Assembly (NCBI GenBank): GCA_036258795.1 | Contig: DATACZ010000113.1 | Span: 1-9,753, forward strand | DNA length: 9,753 bases | Direction of reading: 5' to 3' | Source: DATACZ01 sp036258795 | GTDB lineage: Bacteria > Actinomycetota > CADDZG01 > JAHWKV01 | Shown: piece after piece, positions 1-6,861 of the stretch | Position numbering within the stretch: the first letter of the stretch is position 1 | Layout of the letters: the number at the start of each line of letters is the position of its first letter | The notes under the pieces: generated by a model | What the model saw: only the letters and a program-made list of their open reading frames with translations | Databases searched by the model: none | Told to the model about the DNA's origin: nothing | Position numbers and translations under genes: made by a program

Positions 1-22
1 TTTCCAGTGGACGAATGCTGCT

Positions 23-38
23 GGTTAGGCTTCTAACC
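23..38 (-). terminator. Hairpin just after the 29-residue small ORF (possible terminator)
   Basis: A perfect 6-bp inverted repeat (GGTTAG and CTAACC) with a 4-base loop starts three bases beyond the stop codon of the - strand small ORF at 42-131. Read on the - strand it could form the end of that transcript. No run of T follows it in either direction, so it is not a canonical intrinsic terminator; it could instead be an RNA-stabilising hairpin or chance. Confidence 0.25.
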
Positions 39-41
39 TAG

Positions 42-131
42 TCAAAAGGTGAACCCAAAATAAAAATCGAGCCACCACGCCGCGGCAGCCGCCACAAGTA
101 CTAGCAGGACTAAGCCGAGACCTTTGATCAT
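42..131 (-). CDS. Small hydrophobic peptide, 29 residues, probably single-pass membrane
   Basis: This short frame is read from ATG at 131-129 to TGA at 44-42. The product starts MIKG, then has a run of Leu, Val and Ala (residues 5-18), then WW, and ends in an aromatic-rich tail (DFYFGF). This looks like one transmembrane helix with a lysine on the N-terminal side and tryptophans at the membrane interface. A GGAG sequence at 148-145, overlapping the end of the upstream small ORF, lies 13 bases before the ATG, which is rather far. The upstream small ORF ends only 10 bases before this start, and a hairpin follows the stop, so the two may form a mini-operon. I do not recognise a family and no function is assigned. 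It could be a chance ORF: it is short and rests on composition and context alone. Confidence 0.4.
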   Translation of the reverse strand: MIKGLGLVLLVLVAAAAAWWLDFYFGFTF

Positions 132-141
132 GGCATTTATT

Positions 142-252
142 TCACTCCAAGGTCTTGCGGGAAATGTAGACGTTTCGGACAGCCTTCCCGGCTAGATCGA
201 TGGTCCCTGCGTAGAGCCTGCTTTTCCTTTCCACTTCCTGCTGAAAAGACAT
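142..252 (-). CDS. Small hypothetical protein, about 36 residues
   Basis: A short - strand frame begins at a tandem pair of ATG codons (255-253 and 252-250) and ends in TGA at 144-142. An in-frame TAG lies immediately upstream of the first ATG, so no longer version exists. A GAGG at 263-260 stands 4 bases from the first ATG and 7 from the second; I chose the second for its better spacing, and the first would add one Met. The product is soluble-looking and charged, starting MSFQQEVERKSR and ending YISRKTLE, with no signal peptide or membrane segment. It diverges from nfo and is followed 10 bases later by the small hydrophobic ORF at 42-131. I recognise no family. It could also be a remnant of a longer gene or a chance frame. 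Confidence 0.42.
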   Translation of the reverse strand: MSFQQEVERKSRLYAGTIDLAGKAVRNVYISRKTLE

Positions 253-327
253 CATCTAGCCTCGGTGCTCTTTGTACTCAACAACAAGGATAGGGCGGCG
301 TTTGTACCGGGCCGGCGGTGGCATGCT

Positions 328-333
328 GGGAGG
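328..333 (+). promoter_or_regulatory. Shine-Dalgarno-like GGGAGG abutting the nfo start
   Basis: A strong GGGAGG directly touches the GTG at 334 that fits the family's N-terminus. Such close spacing is unusual for a working ribosome-binding site, so either the start is inefficient, the message is leaderless, or a different start is used. The upstream in-frame GTG at 265 has no comparable purine-rich sequence before it. Confidence 0.35.
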
Positions 334-1203
334 GTGCGCATCGGCATACACGTTCGGGGCTTCGAGGCTGGCAGGCCGGTTGCAGTGCAAAGGGCCCTCG
401 ATCGAGAGGCCGAGACCATCCAGATCTTTGCCTCCAACCCCCGGCAGTGGCGCACCCCAGCCATCGATCCCGAGGCAGATTGGATCCTCGCCCGTGAGAT
501 GGCAGACAGTGATGTCGGGCCGCTATTTCTGCACGCTCCCTATCTCGTAAATCTGGCTTCCCCCACAGCCGCCACCCGGGAGCAGTCCCGGCGCATGGTG
601 GATTGGACTATGGAGAGGGCGAGCCAGGTCGGTGCCGCCGGCGTCGTGGTTCACGCTGGGCAGAGTGTGGGCGGGAACAGGGTGCAGGCCCTGCGGGAAG
701 TTAGCCGGGCACTGTGCGGAGTGCTGGGATCCGAGGAGAGGGGGCCACACCTGCTGCTGGAGCTGACCGCCGGATCCGCCGGTGCGATTGCCAGCCGAGT
801 CAACGAAGCTGCCGAGGTGCTGGATGCATGTGACGGGCACGGCCGTCTTGGCATCTGCGTGGACACATGCCACCTCCACGCTGCGGGAGTGGATCTCTCC
901 ATGCCGCAGGGAATCGAGGATTTGGTCGAAGAGCTCGACTCAGCGGTTGGGATCGACCGGCTGGGGTTGATCCACACCAACGACTCCAAGTATCCCGTGG
1001 GCTCCCATCGAGACCGGCACTGGCACATCGGCCAGGGCGAGATTGGTCTGGATGGATTTCGGGCGCTGGTCCGGAACCCAGCTCTGGCCGGCATCCCAAT
1101 GATCTGTGAGACACCGGGCAAGCTCGTGGAGGACAGGCGCAACATCCAAACGCTCAAGGACATCCGGGCCGCAGTGCTTGAGGGCAACACCGGCGCGCCA
1201 TAG
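334..1203 (+). CDS. nfo: Endonuclease IV (apurinic/apyrimidinic endonuclease)
   Basis: Endonuclease IV cuts the DNA backbone 5' of abasic sites in base-excision repair, using three metal ions in a TIM barrel. With the GTG start at 334 the protein has 289 residues, close to the 285 of E. coli Nfo, and begins (M)RIGIHV as the family does. All nine expected metal ligands can be placed: His67 in LHAPYL, His107 in VHAGQ, Glu143 in LLELTAG, Asp177 and His180 in CVDTCH, His214 in IHTNDSK, Asp227 and His229 in RDRHWH, and Glu259 in CETPG. The frame stays open back to a GTG at 265, but that would add 23 residues (starting LFVLNNK) that do not resemble the family and would nearly touch the divergent small ORF. 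It is the first gene on this strand; dodecin follows after 93 bases. The family call is firm, the start less so. Confidence 0.93.
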   Translation: MRIGIHVRGFEAGRPVAVQRALDREAETIQIFASNPRQWRTPAIDPEADWILAREMADSDVGPLFLHAPYLVNLASPTAATREQSRRMVDWTMERASQVGAAGVVVHAGQSVGGNRVQALREVSRALCGVLGSEERGPHLLLELTAGSAGAIASRVNEAAEVLDACDGHGRLGICVDTCHLHAAGVDLSMPQGIEDLVEELDSAVGIDRLGLIHTNDSKYPVGSHRDRHWHIGQGEIGLDGFRALVRNPALAGIPMICETPGKLVEDRRNIQTLKDIRAAVLEGNTGAP

Positions 1204-1296
1204 AATTGTGCCTGCGGGGCGGCGAAGAGTCCCCCGATGCGATCCGCTCCGGCAAAGCCGGTCCCCCACTCTAAGAGCCCGAACAAGGAGAGCTAA

Positions 1297-1503
1297 GTGG
1301 CCGTCGTCAAGACGATCGATCTGGTAGGAGTCTCGCCGAAGAGCTGGCGTGATGCGGCGCAGGAGGCGCTGAGTGAAGCCGGGAAGTCGCTGAGAGGCAT
1401 CGAGACCATGGAGATCCTCGGCACATCGTGCAAGGTGCAGGACAATCAGATCGTGGAGTACCTGACGCACGTCCGGATCGCATTCCGAATCGAACCTTCC
1501 TAA
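1297..1503 (+). CDS. Dodecin-family protein
   Basis: Dodecins are about 70-residue proteins that assemble into hollow dodecamers and bind or store flavins (riboflavin, FMN, FAD). This 68-residue product shows the family pattern: a first strand VVKTIDLVG, the SPKSW turn, a helix (residues 15-33), then two strands ending HVRIAFRIEP. The GTG start is well placed, 6 bases after AAGGAG at 1285-1290. In the archaeal dodecin, Trp36 stacks on the isoalloxazine rings and Gln55 hydrogen-bonds to the flavin. My alignment by eye puts Thr37 and Leu56 at these places, so flavin binding may differ or be absent; other bacterial family members also lack the Trp. It lies between nfo and purA, 61 bases before purA, and may be cotranscribed with either. 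Its link to purine synthesis is unclear, although flavin is made from GTP. Confidence 0.88.
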   Translation: MAVVKTIDLVGVSPKSWRDAAQEALSEAGKSLRGIETMEILGTSCKVQDNQIVEYLTHVRIAFRIEPS

Positions 1504-1519
1504 TTCGGCCCTTCCTAAT
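1495..1519 (+). repeat. Short direct repeat CCTTCCTAAT at the dodecin 3' end
   Basis: The 10-base sequence CCTTCCTAAT occurs at 1495-1504 and again at 1510-1519, a 15-base period. The first copy includes the dodecin stop codon. It sits in the short space before purA, where a promoter or operator for the purine operon might be expected. It could be a small tandem duplication or a binding site; two copies of ten bases can also arise by chance. Confidence 0.4.
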
Positions 1520-1564
1520 ACACTGAAGATCAGGGGCGTCCACTACGTGAGGCGGAAAAACTAG

Positions 1565-2845
1565 ATGCCGGGCATCGCGCTCGTCGGCACACAGTGGGGT
1601 GACGAAGGGAAGGGCAAGGTCACTCACCTGATGGCGGACGAGATGGATATGGTGGTTCGCTACTCCGGCGGCAACAATGCCGGACACACGGTCATAGTCG
1701 GAAACGAGACCTTCAAGCTCCACCTGTTGCCGGCGGGCGTCCTTTACCCGCACATCGTGCCTGTGATCGGGCCCGGAGTGGTGGTCGATCCCAAGGTGCT
1801 GCTGGACGAGATCGATTCCCTGGCGGCCAGGGGGATCTCCGCCGAGCGGTTGCTGCTTTCGGCCAACGCTCACCTGATCATGCCTTACCACCGAGAGCTC
1901 GACCTGCTGACCGAGCGCCGACTGGGCAAGCTGAAGCTCGGAACCACCAAAAGAGGGATTGGACCGGCTTACGCGGATAAGGCATCCCGAATCGGGATTC
2001 GAGTCCAGGATCTGCTCGACCCCAAGATCTTCTGCGCCAAGCTGGAGATCAACCTCCGAGAGAAGAATCTCTTGCTCACCAAGATCTACGGCCGCCTGCC
2101 CATGAAGATGGACAACATCTTCGAGGAGTACGTCGGGTTTGCCGATCGCCTCACCAAACACATCACCGATACTGTCGCCGCGGTGCACATGGCTCTCGAC
2201 GCCGACAAGAACGTGATGTTCGAGGGCGCTCAGGGAACGCTGCTCGACCTGGACCACGGCACTTATCCATTCGTGACCTCGTCCAACCCGATCGCTGGCG
2301 GCGTCTGCACGGGCGCGGGAGTCGGACCGAACGCCATCCAGCGGATCATTGGAGTCACCAAGGCCTACGTCACCCGTGTGGGCGAGGGACCTTTCCCCAC
2401 CGAGGACCTGGGCCCGGAGGGCCTCCAGATGGTCAACCGTGGCCAGGAATACGGCGCCACCACCGGCAGGCAGCGAAGATGTGGATGGTTCGACGCGGTG
2501 ATTGCCCGCTACGCCGCCCGCCTGAACTCGCTGACCGAGCTGTTTCTAACCAAGCTCGATGTTCTGAGCGAGTTCGACTCGATCAAAGTTTGTGTCGGCT
2601 ACCAGTTCGAGGGAGAAAAGTTCGAGAGCTTCCCCCCTCACCAGACGATCTTTCACAAGGCTGAGCCGATCTATGAGGAGGTCCCGGGTTGGAGGAGCGA
2701 CATCGGGTCGGCGCGCACCTGGGAGGATCTCCCGGTTGAGGCCCAGGACTACGTGGGACGGATAGAGGAGCTGGTAGGGGTTCCGGTAGCTCACATCTCC
2801 GTGGGAGCCGAGGCCACCGAGACGGTAACCCGGCACCAACCTTGA
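1565..2845 (+). CDS. purA: Adenylosuccinate synthetase
   Basis: PurA condenses IMP with aspartate, driven by GTP, to give adenylosuccinate, the committed step to AMP; it acts as a cytoplasmic homodimer. The 426-residue product is close to the E. coli length (432). Visible motifs are the N-terminal GTP-binding loop GTQWGDEGKGKV (8-19) with catalytic Asp13, GGNNAGHTV with catalytic His41, GTTKRGIGPAYADK (126-139), GAQGTLLDLDHGTYP (221-235), the aspartate-binding loop ATTGRQRR (298-305), the guanine-binding KLD (330-332), and ISVGAEATET near the C-terminus. The ATG at 1565 puts the loop at the usual place; a GAGG lies 12 bases upstream. The stop codon overlaps the TTG start of purD, so purA appears to head the tightly packed purine block. 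The 61 bases before it show no clear promoter by eye. Confidence 0.97.
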   Translation: MPGIALVGTQWGDEGKGKVTHLMADEMDMVVRYSGGNNAGHTVIVGNETFKLHLLPAGVLYPHIVPVIGPGVVVDPKVLLDEIDSLAARGISAERLLLSANAHLIMPYHRELDLLTERRLGKLKLGTTKRGIGPAYADKASRIGIRVQDLLDPKIFCAKLEINLREKNLLLTKIYGRLPMKMDNIFEEYVGFADRLTKHITDTVAAVHMALDADKNVMFEGAQGTLLDLDHGTYPFVTSSNPIAGGVCTGAGVGPNAIQRIIGVTKAYVTRVGEGPFPTEDLGPEGLQMVNRGQEYGATTGRQRRCGWFDAVIARYAARLNSLTELFLTKLDVLSEFDSIKVCVGYQFEGEKFESFPPHQTIFHKAEPIYEEVPGWRSDIGSARTWEDLPVEAQDYVGRIEELVGVPVAHISVGAEATETVTRHQP

Positions 2846-4170
2846 GGGCTCTCGTTGTAGGTGGGGGCGGGCGTGAGCACGCCGTGGTGTGGGCTATGGC
2901 CAAGAGCCCCTTGATCACCGATCTTCACTGCGCCCCCGGAAATCCCGGGATCGCTGAGCTGGCCAACTGCCACCCCGTTTCCCCCACCGACATTCCGGCA
3001 CTCTGTGAGCTGGCCGTCCGGGTGGATGCCGGCCTGGTGGTGATCGGCCCAGAAGCTCCGCTTGCCGCCGGGTTGGGCGACGCCCTGCGCCAGCTGGGAG
3101 TCCGGGTTTTTGGCCCCGGAGCTGAGGGAGCCAAGCTGGAGTCAAGTAAGTCCTTCGCCAAGGGCCTGATGGTAGACGCAGGCATCCCCACAGCTTCGGC
3201 CCGGGCGTTCGACCGGGTCGATGATGCGGTCGCATACGTCCGGGCTACCGACCAGCCGGTGGTGATCAAGGCTGATGGACTGGCGGCGGGAAAAGGCGTC
3301 ACGGTGTGCCGGGACTCAGCCGAGGCCGAAAGTGCGATCGTCGAGGCCATGTCCAGGCTGAGATTCGGGGATGCCGGACGCAGGATCCTGGTGGAGGAAC
3401 GAATGGAGGGACAGGAGCTGTCGATACTGGCCCTCTGCGACGGCAAGACCGTGGTGGCTCTCCCGGAGGCGCAGGACTTCAAGCGTGCCTACGACGGGGA
3501 TACAGGACCAAATACCGGCGGGATGGGATCGTACTCTCCGGTGCCGGTGTGCAGCCCGGATCTGTTTCGGCAGGCCGTGGAAGAGGTTCTCGAACCGGCC
3601 GCCGAGGCAATGGGAAGGTTCACAGAGCCCTACGTCGGGGTCATTTACGCCGGGCTCATGGTGACGGATCAAGGGTTGAAGGTGGTGGAGTTCAACTGCC
3701 GGTTCGGCGATCCCGAGATTCAGGCGATCATTCCCAGGATGACCTCAGACTTTGGCGAAGCGATCCTTGCGTGCACGGAGGGGTCGCTCTCCGGAGTAAG
3801 GCTTACCTTTACCGAAGATGCTTGCGTGTGCGTGGTGGCGGCCTCCGCTGGGTATCCGGAGTCCGAGCGGCTTACTACAGGGTTTCCCATTCACGGGGCC
3901 GATCTAATTACCGAAGGAGGCGACGTCCAGATTTTCCACGCCGGAACCGCGCTTCGGGAGGGGCGCCTGGTCAGCTCCGGAGGCAGGGTATTGGGGGTTA
4001 GCGCGCTGGGGTTCGACCTAGGAACGGCCCGGAAGCGAGCGTACGAGGTTCTTTCAACTATCTCATTCGAGGGGATGAGGTACCGGACGGACATTGCGTC
4101 GAGAGCGGTTCAGGGTTTTGGGGGTACGGAGCCAGTTTCTCGCATGTGGAAGGAGAGTGAATGGATCTAG
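2842..4170 (+). CDS. purD: Phosphoribosylamine-glycine ligase (GAR synthetase)
   Basis: PurD joins phosphoribosylamine and glycine with ATP to give GAR, step two of IMP synthesis. The 442-residue product is an ATP-grasp enzyme: an N-terminal domain starting (M)RALVVGGGGREHA, GPEAPLAAGL (69-78), FGPGAEGAKLESSKSF (90-105), the nucleotide-binding stretch VVIKADGLAAGKGV (140-153), PEAQDFKRAYDGDTGPNTGGMGSY (209-231), and the Mg-binding VEFNCRFGDPEIQ (282-294). The start is TTG, within a TTGA overlap with the purA stop. It is well supported because the glycine-rich motif follows at the normal distance and no other start is near. No Shine-Dalgarno is evident, so translation probably depends on ribosomes finishing purA. 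The last 10 or so residues (VSRMWKESEWI) extend past the usual family end and overlap purE by 10 bases, a region that also carries purE's ribosome-binding site. Confidence 0.97.
   Translation: MRALVVGGGGREHAVVWAMAKSPLITDLHCAPGNPGIAELANCHPVSPTDIPALCELAVRVDAGLVVIGPEAPLAAGLGDALRQLGVRVFGPGAEGAKLESSKSFAKGLMVDAGIPTASARAFDRVDDAVAYVRATDQPVVIKADGLAAGKGVTVCRDSAEAESAIVEAMSRLRFGDAGRRILVEERMEGQELSILALCDGKTVVALPEAQDFKRAYDGDTGPNTGGMGSYSPVPVCSPDLFRQAVEEVLEPAAEAMGRFTEPYVGVIYAGLMVTDQGLKVVEFNCRFGDPEIQAIIPRMTSDFGEAILACTEGSLSGVRLTFTEDACVCVVAASAGYPESERLTTGFPIHGADLITEGGDVQIFHAGTALREGRLVSSGGRVLGVSALGFDLGTARKRAYEVLSTISFEGMRYRTDIASRAVQGFGGTEPVSRMWKESEWI
4151..4155 (+). promoter_or_regulatory. Ribosome-binding site of purE inside purD
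   Basis: AGGAG lies 5 bases before the purE ATG at 4161, within the last codons of purD. It fixes the purE start and is the clearest Shine-Dalgarno within the overlapping gene block, so purE may be translated more independently than its neighbours. Confidence 0.7.
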
Positions 4171-4643
4171 ATCTCGGCGTTTCGCCGGTGGTCGGCATAG
4201 TGATGGGAAGTGCTTCGGATCAACCCAAGATGCAGCCGGCCGAGATCATTCTGGACAGGTTCGGGGTGCCCTACGAGTCCAACATCATCAGCGCCCATCG
4301 CACACCCGACCAGGCGCACGAATACTCCAAGCTGGCCGAGGAGAGGGGTCTGGAGGTGATCATCGCCGCCGCAGGCCGGGCGGCCCATCTGGCAGGCGTC
4401 ATGGCCGCCAACACCACCCTCCCAGTGATTGGAGTGCCGATATTCGGCGGCCATCTCGGAGGAGCCGACTCCCTTTACTCGACCGTGCAGATGCCCTCCG
4501 GCACCCCGGTGGCTACCGTAGGGCTCGACCAGGCCACCAACGCAGCCATACTCTCGGTACAGATACTGGCCACCAAGCACCCGCAGCTAAGGGACAAGCT
4601 CCGTTTGTTCAAGCAGGAGCTGGCTCAGGGACTGAAGGTTTGA
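4161..4643 (+). CDS. purE: 5-(Carboxyamino)imidazole ribonucleotide mutase / AIR carboxylase catalytic subunit
   Basis: PurE makes CAIR. Class I enzymes rearrange N5-CAIR supplied by PurK; class II enzymes carboxylate AIR directly with CO2. The 160-residue protein has the family parts: VVGIVMGSASD (10-20), the active-site loop SAHRTP (44-49) with His46, AGRAAHLAGV (71-80), and DSLYSTVQMPSGTPVATV (103-120). SAHRTP, AAHL and STVQMP are class I-like. However, the usual GAGGAAHLPG reads AAAGRAAHLAG, and the AGR is reminiscent of class II enzymes. No purK lies in the window; PurK could be encoded elsewhere. The ATG overlaps purD by 10 bases and the stop overlaps purB by 4. Family assignment is firm; the substrate (N5-CAIR or AIR) is uncertain. 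Confidence 0.94.
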   Translation: MDLDLGVSPVVGIVMGSASDQPKMQPAEIILDRFGVPYESNIISAHRTPDQAHEYSKLAEERGLEVIIAAAGRAAHLAGVMAANTTLPVIGVPIFGGHLGGADSLYSTVQMPSGTPVATVGLDQATNAAILSVQILATKHPQLRDKLRLFKQELAQGLKV

Positions 4644-5947
4644 TCGATCGCTACACGCGCCCTCAGATGGCAAAGGTATGGAGCGAAGAAGCAAAGCTGT
4701 CCCACTGGCTGAGGATTGAGATTCTCGCTACCGAGGCGAGGGTGGGCAGGGGAGATGTACCAAAGGAGGATTTGGAGGAGATAAAGGCTAAAGCCTCCTT
4801 CGATCCAGCCCGCGTGAAGGAGCTGGAGCGCAAGACCCGCCACGATGTAGCCGCCTTTCTGGACAACGTGGCCGAGACCGTAGGGCCGGCTTCCAGGCAC
4901 CTGCACTACGGGATGACCTCGTCGGACATTCTCGATACCACCCTGGCGCTGCAGATGAGGGAGGCCGCCGGCATCATCCTGGAAGGCTTGGAGGGGCTCA
5001 TCGACGTAACCATCCGCCGGGCGCACGAGCTGGCCGGATGTGTGATGGCGGGCAGAACCCATGGGATCCACGCCGAGCCGACGACCCTGGGACTGAAGCT
5101 GGCCGGTTGGGCGTTCGAGCTGGATCGAGGCCGGTCGCGCGTGCAGCGGGCCCGTGAGGCGGTGTCGGTCGGAAAGCTATCCGGGGCAGTCGGCACCTAC
5201 AGCGGACTGGATCCGGAGGTGGAGAGCCAAGTTTGCCGTTCGCTGGGTCTGGAGCCCGACCCGAGCTCGACTCAGGTGATATCCCGCGACCGGCACGCCG
5301 AGTATCTCTCGGCTCTGGCCATCCTTGCCGGCAGCTTGGAGCGGATCGCCACCGAGATAAGGCATCTGGCGAGAACCGAGGTGGGGGAGATTCAGGAGCC
5401 CTTTGCCGAGGGCGAGCAGAAGGGATCCTCAGCGATGCCCCACAAGCGAAACCCCTGGCGCTCCGAGCGGCTTTGCGGGCTCGCACGCATGGTCAGAGCC
5501 GCCGTGACCCCGGCGGTAGAGAACATCGCGCTGTGGCACGAGCGTGATATCTCTCACTCCTCGGTGGAAAGGGTGATGCTTCCGGATGCCTGCGCCCTCG
5601 TGGACTTCATGATCGCCGAGGCAACCGAGCTCGTAGGGGGATTGGTTATCCACCCTGAGCGGATGCGGCAAAACATCGAGGCTTCCCATGGGGTGATGTT
5701 CTCTCAAAACCTTCTGCTGAAGCTCGTCGATTCCGGAATGCTGAGGGACGAGGCGTACCGGCTGGTGCAGAACGCAACGGGGCTGGCATGGAGCCGGAAC
5801 GTTCACCTGCGGGAGGTGGTCGGAGAAGATCCGGAGATCACCTCCCACTTGAAACCAGATGAAATCGACAGTGCCTTCGACGAAGCACGCTATGTTGAAA
5901 AGGTGGACAAGATCATCGCTCGCCTGAGCCGGATTCAGAAAGGATGA
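4640..5947 (+). CDS. purB: Adenylosuccinate lyase
   Basis: PurB removes fumarate from SAICAR (giving AICAR) and from adenylosuccinate (giving AMP), acting as a homotetramer of the fumarase/aspartase superfamily. From the TTG at 4640 the product has 435 residues and starts (M)IDRYTRPQM, the standard PurB N-terminus. Key motifs are TRHDV with His68, LHYGMTSSDILDT (88-100), the general-acid His141 in GRTHGIHAEP, and the flexible signature loop GSSAMPHKRNP (262-272) that carries the catalytic serine. The frame is open back to 4094, but that part is a shadow of purD and purE. The TTG sits in a TTGA overlap with the purE stop; AGGG at 4627-4630 is 9 bases upstream. It ends in an ATGA overlap with purC. 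It serves both the IMP and the AMP branch, fitting its place between purE and purC. Confidence 0.97.
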   Translation: MIDRYTRPQMAKVWSEEAKLSHWLRIEILATEARVGRGDVPKEDLEEIKAKASFDPARVKELERKTRHDVAAFLDNVAETVGPASRHLHYGMTSSDILDTTLALQMREAAGIILEGLEGLIDVTIRRAHELAGCVMAGRTHGIHAEPTTLGLKLAGWAFELDRGRSRVQRAREAVSVGKLSGAVGTYSGLDPEVESQVCRSLGLEPDPSSTQVISRDRHAEYLSALAILAGSLERIATEIRHLARTEVGEIQEPFAEGEQKGSSAMPHKRNPWRSERLCGLARMVRAAVTPAVENIALWHERDISHSSVERVMLPDACALVDFMIAEATELVGGLVIHPERMRQNIEASHGVMFSQNLLLKLVDSGMLRDEAYRLVQNATGLAWSRNVHLREVVGEDPEITSHLKPDEIDSAFDEARYVEKVDKIIARLSRIQKG

Positions 5948-6861
5948 CGCCACCGGAGGCGGTCACCAGCATCGACCTGTCCCTGCCCAGAGTCGCCTCC
6001 GGCAAGGTCAGGGAGGTCTTTGAGCTCGGTGATGCCCGCCTTTTGATCGTCGCCACCGACCGCATCTCCGCCTACGACGTGGTCATGGCGGAGGGCATCC
6101 CGGAAAAGGGCCGGGTGCTTACCGGAATGACGAAGTTCTGGCTGGAGCTGGCGGAAGATCTATGCCCCCATCATCTGCTTTCGACCTCAACCGAAGAGCT
6201 GGATGGGGTCGCCGGGGTGGCATCAGATGAGCTCGCCGGCCGAATCATGATCGTCCGGCGCCTGGAGATGATGCCGGTCGAGTTCATAGTGAGGGGTTAT
6301 CTATCCGGTTCCGGCTGGGCCGACTACCGCCGCACGGGAACGGTCTTCGGGCAAAAGATGCCCAGGGGGCTACAGGAGTCTTCCCGTCTTCCCGAGCCGG
6401 TCTTCACACCTACCACCAAGGCCACGGTCGGCCACGACGAGAGTCTGTCCGAGGAGGAGGCCGCTCAGCTTGTGGGCCACGATCGCCTCAAGGTGGCCAA
6501 GGATTACGCGTTCTCAATGTACGAAAAGGCCGCGGAGCATGCTGCCCAGAGGGGGATCATCCTGGCGGACACCAAATTCGAGTTTGGGGTTTGGGAGGGC
6601 CAGATCCAACTCGGAGACGAGGTTCTAACCCCCGACTCCTCGCGCTTTTGGCCGGCCGACGATTGGGAGCCGGGCAAGCCTGCGCCCTCCTTCGACAAGC
6701 AGTTTCTGCGCGACTGGCTCGACGAGCAGGGCTGGGATCGGAAGCCTCCCCCGCCGAAGCTGCCCGATTCGGTGATAGAGGGAACCCGTTCGAGATATGT
6801 CGAGGCCTACGAGCGGCTCACCGGGCGCAAGTACGATGCTGCTGCGAGTACCGGCCGGTGA
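5944..6861 (+). CDS. purC: SAICAR synthetase
   Basis: PurC links CAIR and aspartate using ATP to form SAICAR, the substrate of the preceding gene's product. At 305 residues it belongs to the longer form of the family; the E. coli enzyme has 237. Motifs are ASGKVREVFELGD (18-30), ATDRISAYDVV (37-47), the substrate-binding MPVEFIVRGYLSGSGW (110-125), PVFTPTTKATVGHDES (152-167), ILADTKFEFG (206-215) and DEVLTPDSSRFWP (225-237), followed by SFDKQFLRDWL (249-259). The ATG overlaps the purB stop as ATGA. AAGG directly touches the start, too close for good use, so coupled translation is likely. The stop codon overlaps the GTG of purS. Confidence 0.97.
   Translation: MTPPEAVTSIDLSLPRVASGKVREVFELGDARLLIVATDRISAYDVVMAEGIPEKGRVLTGMTKFWLELAEDLCPHHLLSTSTEELDGVAGVASDELAGRIMIVRRLEMMPVEFIVRGYLSGSGWADYRRTGTVFGQKMPRGLQESSRLPEPVFTPTTKATVGHDESLSEEEAAQLVGHDRLKVAKDYAFSMYEKAAEHAAQRGIILADTKFEFGVWEGQIQLGDEVLTPDSSRFWPADDWEPGKPAPSFDKQFLRDWLDEQGWDRKPPPPKLPDSVIEGTRSRYVEAYERLTGRKYDAAASTGR

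Noticed and set aside
1..264. tRNA or other RNA gene in the long non-coding start of the window
   Set aside because: No cloverleaf or conserved T-loop/anticodon arrangement could be found; the stretch is better explained by the two small - strand frames.
1249..1261. Hairpin CCGGC-AAA-GCCGG between nfo and dodecin
   Set aside because: Only five base pairs and no T-run, so it does not support a terminator; common by chance in GC-rich DNA.
1504..1564. Possible promoter (TACACT as a -10) or purine-sensing riboswitch ahead of purA
   Set aside because: No matching -35 sequence at the right distance, and 61 bases is too short and lacks the paired structure needed for a known purine or PRPP riboswitch.
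1307..2257. A 316-codon open frame on the - strand opposite purA
   Set aside because: It lies antisense to an unmistakable purA, has low-complexity His/Val/Leu-rich content and no recognisable domain; it is a codon-bias shadow in GC-rich DNA.
3306..4001. A 231-codon + strand frame inside purD
   Set aside because: It is Arg/Gly-rich, overlaps the ATP-grasp core of purD in another frame, and has no family features.
4094..4639. In-frame 182-codon extension ahead of purB
   Set aside because: It runs through purD and purE in a different frame, is Arg/Gly/Ser-rich, and the true PurB N-terminus begins exactly at the TTG at 4640.
6591..6857. In-frame extension ahead of purS
   Set aside because: It overlaps purC coding sequence; PurS proteins are about 80-95 residues and the family N-terminus starts at the GTG at 6858.
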